The notes beneath the pieces were generated by a model. It saw only the letters and a program-made list of their open reading frames with translations, made no database searches and had not been told where the DNA came from. Source: Desulfotignum sp. (GTDB lineage: Bacteria > Desulfobacterota > Desulfobacteria > Desulfobacterales > Desulfobacteraceae). From it: DNA of 63,963 nt. The DNA lies in assembly GCA_011389575.1 (NCBI GenBank), contig JAABUB010000006.1:1-63963 (forward strand), read 5' to 3'. Positions 1 through 8,570 of this stretch are shown piece by piece (position 1 is the first letter of the stretch; every line of letters begins with the position of its first letter). Made by a program: the position numbers and the translations under genes.

Positions 1-2358
1 CCGTATTTTTTGTTTTCTGCATGCTTTGGCCGCTTTTTCAATGTCCGGGGTGGGGCCGGAAACAACCCCCTGGTTCGGGCTGTTGCGGTTGGCCAGCACC
101 AGGTCCAGATCCAGATCCAAAAGCAAAGCCTCGATCCTGGCCATGTCTGCCTGGACAGCCAGCATGCTGCCGCTGTCAGAAGCGGTTTTCCCGGCAGCTG
201 CCATATGTTTTCCCCGGACAGCGGCCAGGGTCAGCAGGGTTTTTTCATCAATCCATCCGGCTGCATGCAGGGCACAAAGTTCCCCGAAACTGTGGCCGCA
301 GGTCAGGTGGGGCAGGATGCCGAACCGCCGCAGCACAAGGGTCATGGCAAGGGAAACCGCACCAATGGCCACCTGGGCCACCCGGGTGTGCCGCAGGTTT
401 GATTCTGACACAGATTTATCCTGGACATGCCCGGGCAAGGCAAACATAAAATCAGTCAGCTCCTGGTGGGCTTCTTCAGGGGTCAGGGAATCACTGGTGT
501 AGTCCTTGAAAATTTTCTGGGCAAGTGCCAGTGCTTTCATGGCTTCCGGAAATACGGCAAACAAATCTTTTCCCATATCAGGATACTGGCTGCCCTGGCC
601 GGGAAACAAAAATCCCAGCTTTCCTTTGGCCGGGCCGCTACCATAGTAGACAGGATCCCGGGAGGGTCCCTGTTTCTCCACCACGGTCCGGGCCTGGTCA
701 AGCAGGGCCGCAGGATCAATGTCCTTGTGCAGCACCATGAGCAGGCGCACTTCTTGGTCGGCATTAAAAGATTGTCTGGATGCTGTGGCCTGCCAGGCGA
801 TACGCCGGGATATCTCTCCGTCATCCATGCCCGGATCCGGGGTGATTCGGGTTTCAAAAGCCGCCAGTTTTTCCAGAAGACCTGTGGCATCAGGGGCTGA
901 AAATGCGGCAATCTGTACTGATCCATCCCAGGAGACATGGGATTTTCCGGCATCATATTCTTCCAGCACTGCATGAAAATTGCTGCCCCCGAAGCCGAAT
1001 GCCGAGATGCCCGCCCGCCGGGGGCTGGTATCTTTGGATCCCAACACCCAGGGTTTGGACCGATTGTTCAGGTAAAAGGCGGAGTTGTTGATATCCAGAT
1101 CCGGGTCGGGCATATCTGCTTTCAGGGTGGGCAGGATCACCTTGTGGTGCAGGGCCAGGGCCGCTTTGATGATGCCGGCGGCACCGGCGGCCGCCTTGGT
1201 GTGGCCGATCATGGATTTTACCGACCCGATGGCAATGCTGTTTTTTGCTTTTTGTGCACCAAAACAGGATGTCAAAGCGTCAAATTCCACCTTGTCCCCC
1301 ACCCGGGTGCCGGTGCCGTGGGCTTCGATCATGCCTACACTGGCCGGGTCGATACCGGCCTGGTGATAGGCATCCTGCAATGCCCTGCGTTGGCCCTTTG
1401 CATCCGGGGCATAAATGGCAGAGGTTTTTCCATCACTGGCTGTGCCCACCCCCTTGATGACGGCATAGATCCGGTCTTTGTTTTTCTGTGCATCTGCAAG
1501 CCGTTTGAGTACCAGCATGCCGATGCCTTCTCCCAGAACAGTGCCGTCCGCATCTTTGGAAAAGGGCCGTGCATCACTGGTATGGGAGAGCACGCCGGTT
1601 TTCGCAAAACACATGTGCATGAAAATATCGTTCAGGCAGTCCACCCCGCCTGTGATGGACATATCGCATTTGTGTGCAGCCAGTTCCATTACCGCTGTAT
1701 GCAGGGCCGCAAGGGAGCTGGCGCAGGCAGCATCGCTGACACTGTTGGTGCCGGACAGATTGAACCGGTTGGCGATCCTGCCGGCAACCACATTGCCCAG
1801 CAGGCCGGGAAAAGAGTTTTCCTGCCACTGGGCATAAGATGACTGGATGAAGTCCAGAACCTGTTTTTTTTGTTCAGAAGGAATGCCGGCCGCATCCAGG
1901 GCGTTTTTCCAGATGGGATGGCCAAGTCTCGCCCCTAAGGGAATCACCAGCTCCTGGGTGCCGGTTACCCCTAAAATAACATTGACCCTGCCCCGGGCAA
2001 GAAAAGGATGGTCTTTTGCATACCCGGCATCTTCCAGCGCCATTTTTGCCACCTCAAGACCCAGCAGCTGGGCAGTGTCAGTGGCGGTGATATTGTTGGG
2101 AGGAATACCGAAGGCAGCCGGGTCAAAACTGATTTTCGGGACAAACCCGCCCCTGATGCAATACGTGTGGTCCGGTCGGGAGGGATCCGGATCAAAATAA
2201 TCTTTGATCTGCCAGTGGGTGTCATCCGGAATATCTTTTATGGCATCTGTTCCATTGAACAGCAGGTGCCAGAAATCTTTGAGATGAAAGGATCCGGGGA
2301 AAATACATCCCATGCCGATGATAGCGATGTCAGTGGTCTGGGGGGTGTCCTGTCTCAT
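1..2358 (-). CDS. Pfa-like type I polyketide/PUFA synthase, KS-AT part (truncated by window edge)
   Basis: This is the first 786 codons of a modular fatty acid/polyketide synthase, still open at the window edge. A beta-ketoacyl synthase domain spans about residues 8-450. It starts with the typical DIAIIGMGCIFPGS strand and has the catalytic Cys near residue 212 (DAACASSL), HGTGT near 347 and the GSVKSMIGHTKAAAG motif. An acyltransferase domain begins near 585 (LFPGQGSQY) and has GHSFGEL with the nucleophile Ser near 690. KS followed by AT at the N-terminus is the PfaA arrangement, and the KS resembles PfaA (a RGGF segment, then a FGIPPN segment). ACP and KR domains would lie outside the window. 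A PfaD homologue lies just upstream on the same strand. The true product (PUFA or another secondary lipid) cannot be told from here. Confidence 0.85.
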   Translation of the reverse strand, partial: MRQDTPQTTDIAIIGMGCIFPGSFHLKDFWHLLFNGTDAIKDIPDDTHWQIKDYFDPDPSRPDHTYCIRGGFVPKISFDPAAFGIPPNNITATDTAQLLGLEVAKMALEDAGYAKDHPFLARGRVNVILGVTGTQELVIPLGARLGHPIWKNALDAAGIPSEQKKQVLDFIQSSYAQWQENSFPGLLGNVVAGRIANRFNLSGTNSVSDAACASSLAALHTAVMELAAHKCDMSITGGVDCLNDIFMHMCFAKTGVLSHTSDARPFSKDADGTVLGEGIGMLVLKRLADAQKNKDRIYAVIKGVGTASDGKTSAIYAPDAKGQRRALQDAYHQAGIDPASVGMIEAHGTGTRVGDKVEFDALTSCFGAQKAKNSIAIGSVKSMIGHTKAAAGAAGIIKAALALHHKVILPTLKADMPDPDLDINNSAFYLNNRSKPWVLGSKDTSPRRAGISAFGFGGSNFHAVLEEYDAGKSHVSWDGSVQIAAFSAPDATGLLEKLAAFETRITPDPGMDDGEISRRIAWQATASRQSFNADQEVRLLMVLHKDIDPAALLDQARTVVEKQGPSRDPVYYGSGPAKGKLGFLFPGQGSQYPDMGKDLFAVFPEAMKALALAQKIFKDYTSDSLTPEEAHQELTDFMFALPGHVQDKSVSESNLRHTRVAQVAIGAVSLAMTLVLRRFGILPHLTCGHSFGELCALHAAGWIDEKTLLTLAAVRGKHMAAAGKTASDSGSMLAVQADMARIEALLLDLDLDLVLANRNSPNQGVVSGPTPDIEKAAKACRKQKIR

Positions 2359-2453
2359 GAATTCTGTCTTTATAAAATAAAAAGGGTTTACAGCTGAATA
2401 TACAGGCAGGCATGGTGTAAATCACCCATTGGCAGGGGTTTTTGACAAAACTT

Positions 2454-4067
2454 TTACATACCCGGACCCTGGGCTTTTGCATGGGAGCCGGGGCCGGCCA
2501 GGGTCAGGATCTCCTTTTTTTCCATGGGCACCACTGATGCCGTGCCCATGGGCAGGGTAATGCCCTGGGTCTTCAAAAACCCGGCCCGGGTGATGACACA
2601 GGCTCCGAACAAAAGGTTGAGTGCCAGCTCTGCGGTTTTGCGGTTTTCAGGACCGGCAAGAAAGCTGTTTTGTGCCCACATGTTGAATGCCCCCATGGCC
2701 GGGCCGCACCAGATCTGGTAATCCATTTTGCGCCCGGCGTTTCCCTGGATGGCCCATTGGGAGCTTTGGCCCAGATAGGACCGGAAGACCAGGGCCATCT
2801 TGTGTTTTGGATCGAGTCGGGCTTTGTCGATCTGGGCGTGCATGTTCCTGGCAGTAAAAAAATCTCTGGTGGACTGCCATGCTGTCTCAAAATCTGTCTG
2901 CAGAAATTTGGTTTCAATTTCCTGTCTGGCCGGTTCGGGGATGTCGGCAAAACTGTCATATGTCCGGTACAGCTGATACAGTTTTTCCGCCCGCAAGGCA
3001 AACAGGGTGCCGCGTTTCAACACCTGTACCCGGGCGCCTATTTCAAACATGTCTGCAGCCGGTGCCATGGCCACATCAGCCTGTTCCGCCTTGCAGAGCA
3101 GTTCTTTGACCTCCTGGCTGATGCCTGCTTCCACACAGGACTGGTTGATGGAGCCGGTCAGAATATAGGCCGCTCCCATGCCGAATGCGGCTGCTGCCGA
3201 CTCCGGGGTGGCAATGCCGCCGGCCAGTCCCACACACAGGGGCAATGGGTATTGAAACTGGGCCATGAACTGATCTTTCAGTGCGATCATGGTGGGCAAA
3301 AGTGCCAGGGCCGGCCGGTTGTCCGTGTGTCCGCCTGAGTCGGCTTCTGCTGTCAGGTCCTGGGCCATGGGAATATACCGGGACAGATCAGCTTCCTTTC
3401 GGGTGATCAGGTTTTTCTCCAAAAGCTGGTTCACAATTTTTGCGGGGGGCGGTGAAAAAAACTGCCGGGCGATCTCGATCCTGGATACCTTGGCAATGAT
3501 CTGGTTGGGGGCAACAATCCTGCCTTCAGGGGTCTGGTGTATGCCCTTGATCCGGTAATAAACCAGCGCAGGGGTCATGCGCATGAATGCGGCCGCACTG
3601 ACCAGGCGGATACCATGGTCCAGGTATAACTGCACAGTTGCCATTTCATGCTCTGCATCGGTCAGAGAATGAATCAGGTTGAACCCGAAAGGCTTGTCTT
3701 TGAGACAAGATGTCAGATGCACTGCTGCCTGCCGGATTTTGTCCAGAGACAGGCCTCCGGCCCCGAAAAATCCCACCATGCCGTTGTCCGCCATGGTTTC
3801 CACCATCTGAACCGAGGAGATGCCGTTGGCCATGGCCCCGGCCACATAAGGGCAGGCAAGTCTGTGGCGGTGCATAAAGGTCTTGTCTCCCAGGGCGTTC
3901 AGCAAAACTGGCGGTGCATATGCGGCAAATGGCACATCTTCAGCTGTTTTTTGAGATCCTTCAGGGTAATGGTGGGTAAAAGACAGACGGTTGCCTATGT
4001 CTGTTTTGACAAACACGGGTTTGGTTATCTGAAAAAGGGCGGATCTGGCGGCTTCAAGGGTGTTCAT
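2454..4067 (-). CDS. pfaD: PfaD-family enoyl reductase (2-nitropropane dioxygenase-like TIM barrel)
   Basis: At 537 residues this matches the usual PfaD length. PfaD is the stand-alone, flavin-dependent trans-acting enoyl reductase of PUFA synthases and related trans-acyltransferase polyketide systems. The sequence has the family pattern: an N-terminal PVFVKTD / SFTHHYPEG region, a barrel section with GLAGGIATPESAAAAFGMGA (FMN/phosphate binding) and the C-terminal WCGPAMGAFNMWAQNSFL segment. The frame stays open upstream to 4367, but that part overlaps xerD and reads as a shadow, so I chose the ATG at 4067, giving a family-typical N-terminus. It lies 95 bp upstream of the KS-AT gene on the same strand and probably shares its transcript. 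pfaD is usually downstream of pfaA-C, so the order here is unusual. Confidence 0.87.
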   Translation of the reverse strand: MNTLEAARSALFQITKPVFVKTDIGNRLSFTHHYPEGSQKTAEDVPFAAYAPPVLLNALGDKTFMHRHRLACPYVAGAMANGISSVQMVETMADNGMVGFFGAGGLSLDKIRQAAVHLTSCLKDKPFGFNLIHSLTDAEHEMATVQLYLDHGIRLVSAAAFMRMTPALVYYRIKGIHQTPEGRIVAPNQIIAKVSRIEIARQFFSPPPAKIVNQLLEKNLITRKEADLSRYIPMAQDLTAEADSGGHTDNRPALALLPTMIALKDQFMAQFQYPLPLCVGLAGGIATPESAAAAFGMGAAYILTGSINQSCVEAGISQEVKELLCKAEQADVAMAPAADMFEIGARVQVLKRGTLFALRAEKLYQLYRTYDSFADIPEPARQEIETKFLQTDFETAWQSTRDFFTARNMHAQIDKARLDPKHKMALVFRSYLGQSSQWAIQGNAGRKMDYQIWCGPAMGAFNMWAQNSFLAGPENRKTAELALNLLFGACVITRAGFLKTQGITLPMGTASVVPMEKKEILTLAGPGSHAKAQGPGM

Positions 4068-4161
4068 GGAATTATTTTTCCGTGTAATAAGGTTATTGAC
4101 AGGCGTATCTATTACCACAAAATGATTGTGACTATCAAGTGTTTGTGCAGCCCTGTCAAAC

Positions 4162-5049
4162 CTATCGTCTTGGATGGTATTTTTCATGCATGCGCAGCAG
4201 GTAATCCCTGGAGATATGGGTATAGATCTGGGTGGTGGAGATATCAGCATGGCCCAGCATGGTCTGGACAGACCGCAGGTCTGCACCCCCTTCCAGCAGA
4301 TGGGTGGCAAAAGAGTGGCGCAGGGTATGGGGAGAGATGTTCCGGGAAATGCCGGCTTTTGCCGCATATTTTTTGATGATTTTCCAGAACCCCTGCCTGG
4401 TCATGGGATTTGTTCCCCTGGCAACAAAAAGGTACTGGCTGGTAAGTTTTTTGAGCACCAGGGGACGGGCCTGGTCCTTCCACTGCCTGGCAAGCTTTCC
4501 AGCCTGTGATCCGATGGGCACCATACGCTCTCTTGCGCCTTTGCCCATCACCCGCACCAGATTGGCATCCAGATTGATGTCGGATAGTTTGAGATGGATG
4601 AGTTCAGACACCCGCAGGCCGGCCCCGTACATGATTTCCAGCATGGCGGCATTGCGCAGTTCCTTGGGACGGGTGGTATCGATCATCCCGAGCAGGGCTT
4701 CCACTTCCGGTATGGACATGATGCGGGGAAGGGACTGGCCGGTTTTGGGGATATCCACATCTGTGACCGGATTGGTCCGGGCATGGCCCTGGCTCACCAG
4801 AAATCTGTACAGTCCCCTGATGGTGATCAGATGCCGGGCCCGGGATTTGGGGGCCAGGCCCTTTCGGGTCAGATGGACCAGCCATGCCAGAATGACGGTG
4901 GTATCTGCCCGGGTCAAACAGGAAATCTTGTTTTTTTCCAGAAAATCTGCAAACCGGGACAGATCTTCAGCATAGGATGCAATGCTGTTGGCTGCCAACC
5001 CCTTTTCCACGATAAGAAAATCAAGGTATTCCTGAATAAACTGATCCAT
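4162..5049 (-). CDS. xerD: Tyrosine recombinase XerD
   Basis: Site-specific tyrosine recombinase of 295 residues, close to the 298 of E. coli XerD, which acts with XerC at dif to resolve chromosome dimers. An N-terminal SAM-like core-binding domain (EYLDFLIVEKGLAANSIASY) precedes the catalytic domain. All expected active-site residues are visible in order: R in GAGLRVSEL, K in MGKGARERMVP, H and R in HTLRHSFATH, H in GHADISTTQIYTH, with Y as nucleophile. The reading frame opens at 5073, but the ATG at 5049 has a GAAGGA ribosome binding site at good distance and gives the family N-terminus. It lies upstream of pfaD on the same strand with a 94-bp gap. No mobile element surrounds it, so a housekeeping role is most likely. 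Confidence 0.92.
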   Translation of the reverse strand: MDQFIQEYLDFLIVEKGLAANSIASYAEDLSRFADFLEKNKISCLTRADTTVILAWLVHLTRKGLAPKSRARHLITIRGLYRFLVSQGHARTNPVTDVDIPKTGQSLPRIMSIPEVEALLGMIDTTRPKELRNAAMLEIMYGAGLRVSELIHLKLSDINLDANLVRVMGKGARERMVPIGSQAGKLARQWKDQARPLVLKKLTSQYLFVARGTNPMTRQGFWKIIKKYAAKAGISRNISPHTLRHSFATHLLEGGADLRSVQTMLGHADISTTQIYTHISRDYLLRMHEKYHPRR

Positions 5050-5102
5050 GCAAGATCCTTCTTTAGTATCCAACCTTCAAAGCTGGCTGACCCCGTTCAT
5101 CA

Positions 5103-5152
5103 CTAAAAGCTAACAGCTAAAAGCTAAAAGCTAACAGCTAACAGCTAACAGC
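5103..5152. repeat. AGCTAAMA octamer tandem repeat
   Basis: The spacer between xerD and the SUMF1 gene is made of repeated AGCTAAAA and AGCTAACA octamers, about six units in a row. Shorter runs of the same octamers occur at 17662-17690, 26174-26195 and 39639-39658, and a trace near 61499. All are outside genes, often just after a stop codon. This is a dispersed simple repeat family; its function is unknown. Confidence 0.8.
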
Positions 5153-5153
5153 A

Positions 5154-7103
5154 CTACAAAAACACTTCGGAAATGCAGCGGAATCCAATGGTGTTGGCGG
5201 TAAATCCGTTTTTGTACAACCCTCTGGAGCTGATGGTTATGCTCGGACCGCTGTTCCAGGCCCCGCCCTTTGCAACACACATGGGCCTGGTGTCCGGGGC
5301 TGCAGCCGGCGGCATTTCCTCATCAGATGTCCATTCCATGACATTTCCCAGCATGTCTGCAATGGTAAAGGCATTGGCATGCATTTCATAGGCATCCACC
5401 TGACAGGTGTCTGCCAGGCCGCTGTCTTCAATGTTAAGGGCCTGTACGGCAAAGTCGTTTCCCCAGGGGTATCTGCAGCCCAGATCGGTCCGTGCAGCCG
5501 CTTCCCACTCAGCCTGGGTGGGAAGCCTGCGGCCGATCCATGATGCATATGCAAACGCATCTTCCACACTGACCTGCACCACAGGGTGGTTGCGTTTTTT
5601 GTGCAAAGAAGATCCGGGTCCGTGGGGCTGGTACCAGCAGGCCCCCTTTACCTGTCTGGAACCCCCGCTTTTGTGCCATGATGCCTGGTTGCCATCGCGT
5701 TTGTACCGGGAAAAAAATACCGTGCCGGAACCGGTTTTTTCCGCAGTGGTCCGGTACCCGGTTTTATCGATGAAAATTTCAAACAGGGCATTGGTGACCG
5801 GATACCGGCCGATATAGACCTCAGGCATGTCAAACTGCTGCAGTTTCAGACCGGAGGGTTCGCTTTTTTTTGTGCCCACGGTATAGATGCCGCCGGGAAC
5901 CTTGACATAGGCATTGAATTTTTTTTCTCTTTCCCCCAGGGTGTCATCAAATTCTTCAGCCAGGGCCTGTTTCTGCCTGAAATCTTCCAGGGCCTGGATT
6001 TCTTCATCAGTGAGTTCATCAACTTCTTCCAAATCTTCATCATCTTCCAGCAAGATTTCTTCGGTGTCTTCATCCAGTTCCTCTTCTTCGACCAGTTCCT
6101 CATCCTCATCCAGTTCAGCGGGTTGCGCATCATCTTCTGTTTTTTGGTCAGGGTCCTGGATTTCTTCCTCACTGAGTTCATCAACTTCATCAAGTTCTTC
6201 ATCATCTTCCAGCACGATTTCTTCGGTGTCTTCATCCGGTTGTGCATCCTGGTCCGGTGTGTCGATCTCTTCAGGTAGGCTGTCCCGGTCCTCTGCTTCG
6301 GTTTCTTCAAGCGCCTGATCATCCGCCAGTTCAACCAGCTCTTCATCCGGGTCCAGTGCAACCAGTTCTTCATCTTCCTCCGGGGCTTCGATTTCTTCCA
6401 GGTCCGTGTCTTCCTCCCGTTCCGGCTCTTCCTCCAAGTCATCTTCATCTTCTGTCTCATCCACATCCACGATTTCTTCATCAAGGTCCTCGATCTCTTC
6501 AAGCTCTTCATCTTCTTCTAAAACGATTTCTTCGGTATCGTCTTCACTGTCGGGCGTGTCTGTGTCATCTGCAGGTATTCCCCGGGAAATGCGTTCAAGA
6601 AGGTTTTTTATTTGTTCGATGATATCCATGGAAGCATCGGTTTTTTCCTCGGTCTCAAATTCTTCCAGAAAATCGCTCAGAGCCTTGAGAATGTCTGTTG
6701 CCTGCTGCAGATCCACATCCCCGGTTTTGATGGCATTGCTGAAAGAAGACAGCAGGTTGTTTTTGGCATCCTCTGTCATGTCAAAAATATTGGTATCAGT
6801 GATAATGATGTTTTCCGGGTTTTTGTCTTTGGCGGATAACTGTCTGAGATCAGCGTTTATGGCGGATCTGAGACTGAAAAAATTTCTTCTTTTGGAAATG
6901 ATTTTTGATCTATTTTCGCCCACATCCCAGACAGTTTTGACCAGGGTGTCTGTATCGATATGATCCAGGGAATCAAGCGCATCTTCAGTGGTATAAAAAG
7001 AAAGGATGGCTGCCAGGGTTTTCTGCTTGATGGAGCCGGGCCGGTAGTCCAGGTTGGCGGCTGCCTGGTGAATGCCTTCCAGGGTGATGGAAATATTGGC
7101 CAA
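5154..7103 (-). CDS. SUMF1/FGE-sulfatase-domain protein with long acidic linker
   Basis: A 649-residue three-part protein. Residues 1-165 form an unrecognised, mostly helical domain (IHQAAANLDYRPGSIKQKTLAAI). Residues 170-390 are an extremely Asp/Glu-rich linker with repeated EEIVLEDDEEL-, EVDEL- and EEI-like blocks. Residues 395-649 are an SUMF1/formylglycine-generating-enzyme fold (VKVPGGIYTVG, GRYPVTNALFEIFI, HPVVQVSVEDAFAYASWIGRRLPTQAEWEAAAR, GNVMEWTSDE, GFRC). Only the final-strand Cys is seen, not the catalytic Cys pair, so a binding role is more likely than sulfatase maturation. The start is a TTG at 7103 with AGGAGG upstream. It is divergent from the parA operon, with a 25-bp-arm palindrome in the shared upstream region. 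Confidence 0.8.
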   Translation of the reverse strand: MANISITLEGIHQAAANLDYRPGSIKQKTLAAILSFYTTEDALDSLDHIDTDTLVKTVWDVGENRSKIISKRRNFFSLRSAINADLRQLSAKDKNPENIIITDTNIFDMTEDAKNNLLSSFSNAIKTGDVDLQQATDILKALSDFLEEFETEEKTDASMDIIEQIKNLLERISRGIPADDTDTPDSEDDTEEIVLEEDEELEEIEDLDEEIVDVDETEDEDDLEEEPEREEDTDLEEIEAPEEDEELVALDPDEELVELADDQALEETEAEDRDSLPEEIDTPDQDAQPDEDTEEIVLEDDEELDEVDELSEEEIQDPDQKTEDDAQPAELDEDEELVEEEELDEDTEEILLEDDEDLEEVDELTDEEIQALEDFRQKQALAEEFDDTLGEREKKFNAYVKVPGGIYTVGTKKSEPSGLKLQQFDMPEVYIGRYPVTNALFEIFIDKTGYRTTAEKTGSGTVFFSRYKRDGNQASWHKSGGSRQVKGACWYQPHGPGSSLHKKRNHPVVQVSVEDAFAYASWIGRRLPTQAEWEAAARTDLGCRYPWGNDFAVQALNIEDSGLADTCQVDAYEMHANAFTIADMLGNVMEWTSDEEMPPAAAPDTRPMCVAKGGAWNSGPSITISSRGLYKNGFTANTIGFRCISEVFL

Positions 7104-7220
7104 GGGGCCTCCTGTGGTAAAATTTGAAACCAGCCTGTATTATCATATATTCACCTGTTTTTTTCAACCAGGTAAGTGCCGTCTGAATATTTGCCATAGT
7201 AGCGCGCGCTTCTATGGGGA

Positions 7221-7287
7221 GCCCCTGGTGGTGTCCTGTGCCCGGCCCGCGCAGATCTCGGACCGGGCACAGGACACCACCAGGGGC
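7221..7287. repeat. Long perfect palindrome, family copy A
   Basis: Arms of 25 bp (7221-7245 and 7263-7287) are perfectly complementary and enclose a 17-base loop that starts CCCG and includes GATCTCGG. The inner arm ends GTGCCCGG and the outer arm begins GCCCCTGG. It lies between the divergent SUMF1 gene and parA. No T-run follows on either side, so it is not a simple terminator. Copies with different arms but a similar GGCCCGAGAT loop border are at 16397, 25766, 32466 and 44826. Confidence 0.93.
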
Positions 7288-7389
7288 GGGTATCAAACAG
7301 CTGAACAGGATGAGATTACACGCGATGGTCCTGGCAAATATTGACCTGGGGATTGATATTTTTTTAGATTGTGCTACAAATGAAAGATT

Positions 7390-8157
7390 ATGGCCAATGT
7401 GTTGACAATATCAGGGCAGAAAGGCGGTACCGGCAAGAGCGTTATAGCAGTCAATCTTGCCGCTTGTCTGGCATTATATGAAAAAAAAGTACTGCTCATC
7501 GACTGTGACCCGCAGGGGTGCACCACTGCCTGGACCGGGAGAAACGATGACGGCCCGGGCCATGATATGGCATCTGTTTTTAAAGGAAAGACACGATTTT
7601 CCGATGCTGTCATGAAAACAAAACCACAAGGCCTGGATATCCTGCCTGCGGGATTCAGCCTGTTTGACACTGCCCTGAAACTGTCAGACAGTTTGTCCAA
7701 CCAGAGAGTTCTGCGGCTGCTGATCCAGGAGGATGCGCCATCACAGTATGACTATATCATTATTGATGCACCGTCTTCTTACGGATTTTTAAGTATCATG
7801 GCCCTGACTGCAGCAGACTGGCTTATCATCCCTGTCTGCACGGGCCACACCGTTACACAAGAATTTCACTGCCTTCTCAAATTGATACACTATATTCGGA
7901 AAAATCACAAAATTCCTTTGAAAATAGGGGGATTTGTGTTTAACCGCCGGCATGCTCTGGATGATACCCGAAGCGTGTTAACTGCTGAAAATATGCGCCG
8001 GATTGCGGATCTGGCATATGATACCCATATCCCCCATGATACTGCAGTGCAAAAATCCATTGAAAAAAATATGCCCCTGGTCTTGTATGATATAAAAAGC
8101 CCGGCAGGGGCGGCTTTTTTGAATTTTGCAAAAGAAATCGATTTGAAATTTACATAA
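7390..8157 (+). CDS. ParA/MinD-type ATPase
   Basis: A 255-residue P-loop ATPase of the ParA family. The deviant Walker A motif is complete (GQKGGTGKS, residues 9-17), followed by the A-prime motif LLIDCDPQG and the Walker B strand YIIIDAPSSYG. ParA proteins form ATP-dependent gradients on DNA or membranes that position plasmids, chromosomes, chemoreceptor arrays or microcompartments. No parB gene or parS-like site is visible next to it, so genome segregation is not the obvious role. A 133-residue gene follows after 11 bp and then a coiled-coil zinc-ribbon gene, which may supply the partner and cargo. The start ATG has a GAAAG ribosome binding site close upstream. Confidence 0.9.
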   Translation: MANVLTISGQKGGTGKSVIAVNLAACLALYEKKVLLIDCDPQGCTTAWTGRNDDGPGHDMASVFKGKTRFSDAVMKTKPQGLDILPAGFSLFDTALKLSDSLSNQRVLRLLIQEDAPSQYDYIIIDAPSSYGFLSIMALTAADWLIIPVCTGHTVTQEFHCLLKLIHYIRKNHKIPLKIGGFVFNRRHALDDTRSVLTAENMRRIADLAYDTHIPHDTAVQKSIEKNMPLVLYDIKSPAGAAFLNFAKEIDLKFT

Positions 8158-8168
8158 AGGGGTATTCC

Positions 8169-8570
8169 ATGAAAGTGACCAATCCGGAATTGATACAGGA
8201 CAGTGAAAAAGAATTTATAGATACCATCAATGCGGAACTTGACTGGGAGGCCATAGAAAAACTGCTGATGCAAAAACATAAGTTTGCGCTGCAGGATGAA
8301 GTGGATTATAAAAATGGTGATATGGTGGTTTTTGACAACCAGATTGCCTATAAATTTGATTTTGAAATAAAGGTCCCCTTGTCTGTGGTTTTCAACCGCC
8401 AGGGAGAATGCCTGGATATTTCCACCTCCCGTCATGATGAAGCCGCCCAGGAACCCGGGCCCAGGGAAATGGCGGAAATAAAGGACCGCAGCAGTGAAAA
8501 AGTGGAACAACTGGCTTCCAGCATTGCAGATATGATTTCTGAAATCAACCAGGGAGATGACACCCCATGA
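8169..8570 (+). CDS. Unrecognised 133-residue protein of the parA operon
   Basis: I do not recognise this family. It is a 133-residue, acidic, soluble protein with no signal peptide or membrane segment. The N-terminal half is predicted helical (ELIQDSEKEFIDTINAELDWEAIEKLLM). A beta-rich centre follows (YKFDFEIKVPLSVVFNRQGECLDI), then a low-complexity polar stretch and a C-terminal helix (EKVEQLASSIADMISEI). It starts at an ATG behind a strong AAAGGGG ribosome binding site, 11 bp after parA. Its stop overlaps the start of the next gene by 4 bp (ATGA). The tight packing suggests it works with ParA and the zinc-ribbon protein, for example as an adaptor, but this is inference. Confidence 0.75.
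   Translation: MKVTNPELIQDSEKEFIDTINAELDWEAIEKLLMQKHKFALQDEVDYKNGDMVVFDNQIAYKFDFEIKVPLSVVFNRQGECLDISTSRHDEAAQEPGPREMAEIKDRSSEKVEQLASSIADMISEINQGDDTP

Noticed and set aside
937-1842. 301-codon plus-strand open frame
   Set aside because: It lies opposite the ketosynthase domain, whose catalytic motifs clearly fix the minus strand.
4162-5049. XerD-like gene as part of a mobile element
   Set aside because: It has the length and residues of housekeeping XerD and no phage, transposase or attachment repeats nearby.
5914-6963. Long plus-strand Ser-rich open frames (134 and 185 codons) opposite the SUMF1 gene
   Set aside because: They are antisense shadows of the Asp/Glu codon repeats, which read as poly-Ser; the minus-strand gene has a strong ribosome binding site and a recognisable domain.
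7221-7287. Palindrome A as a rho-independent terminator
   Set aside because: It lies in a divergent promoter region and no T-run follows either arm.
6985-7296. 103-codon minus-strand frame through palindrome A
   Set aside because: It overlaps the SUMF1 gene start and reads through the palindrome; no start signal.
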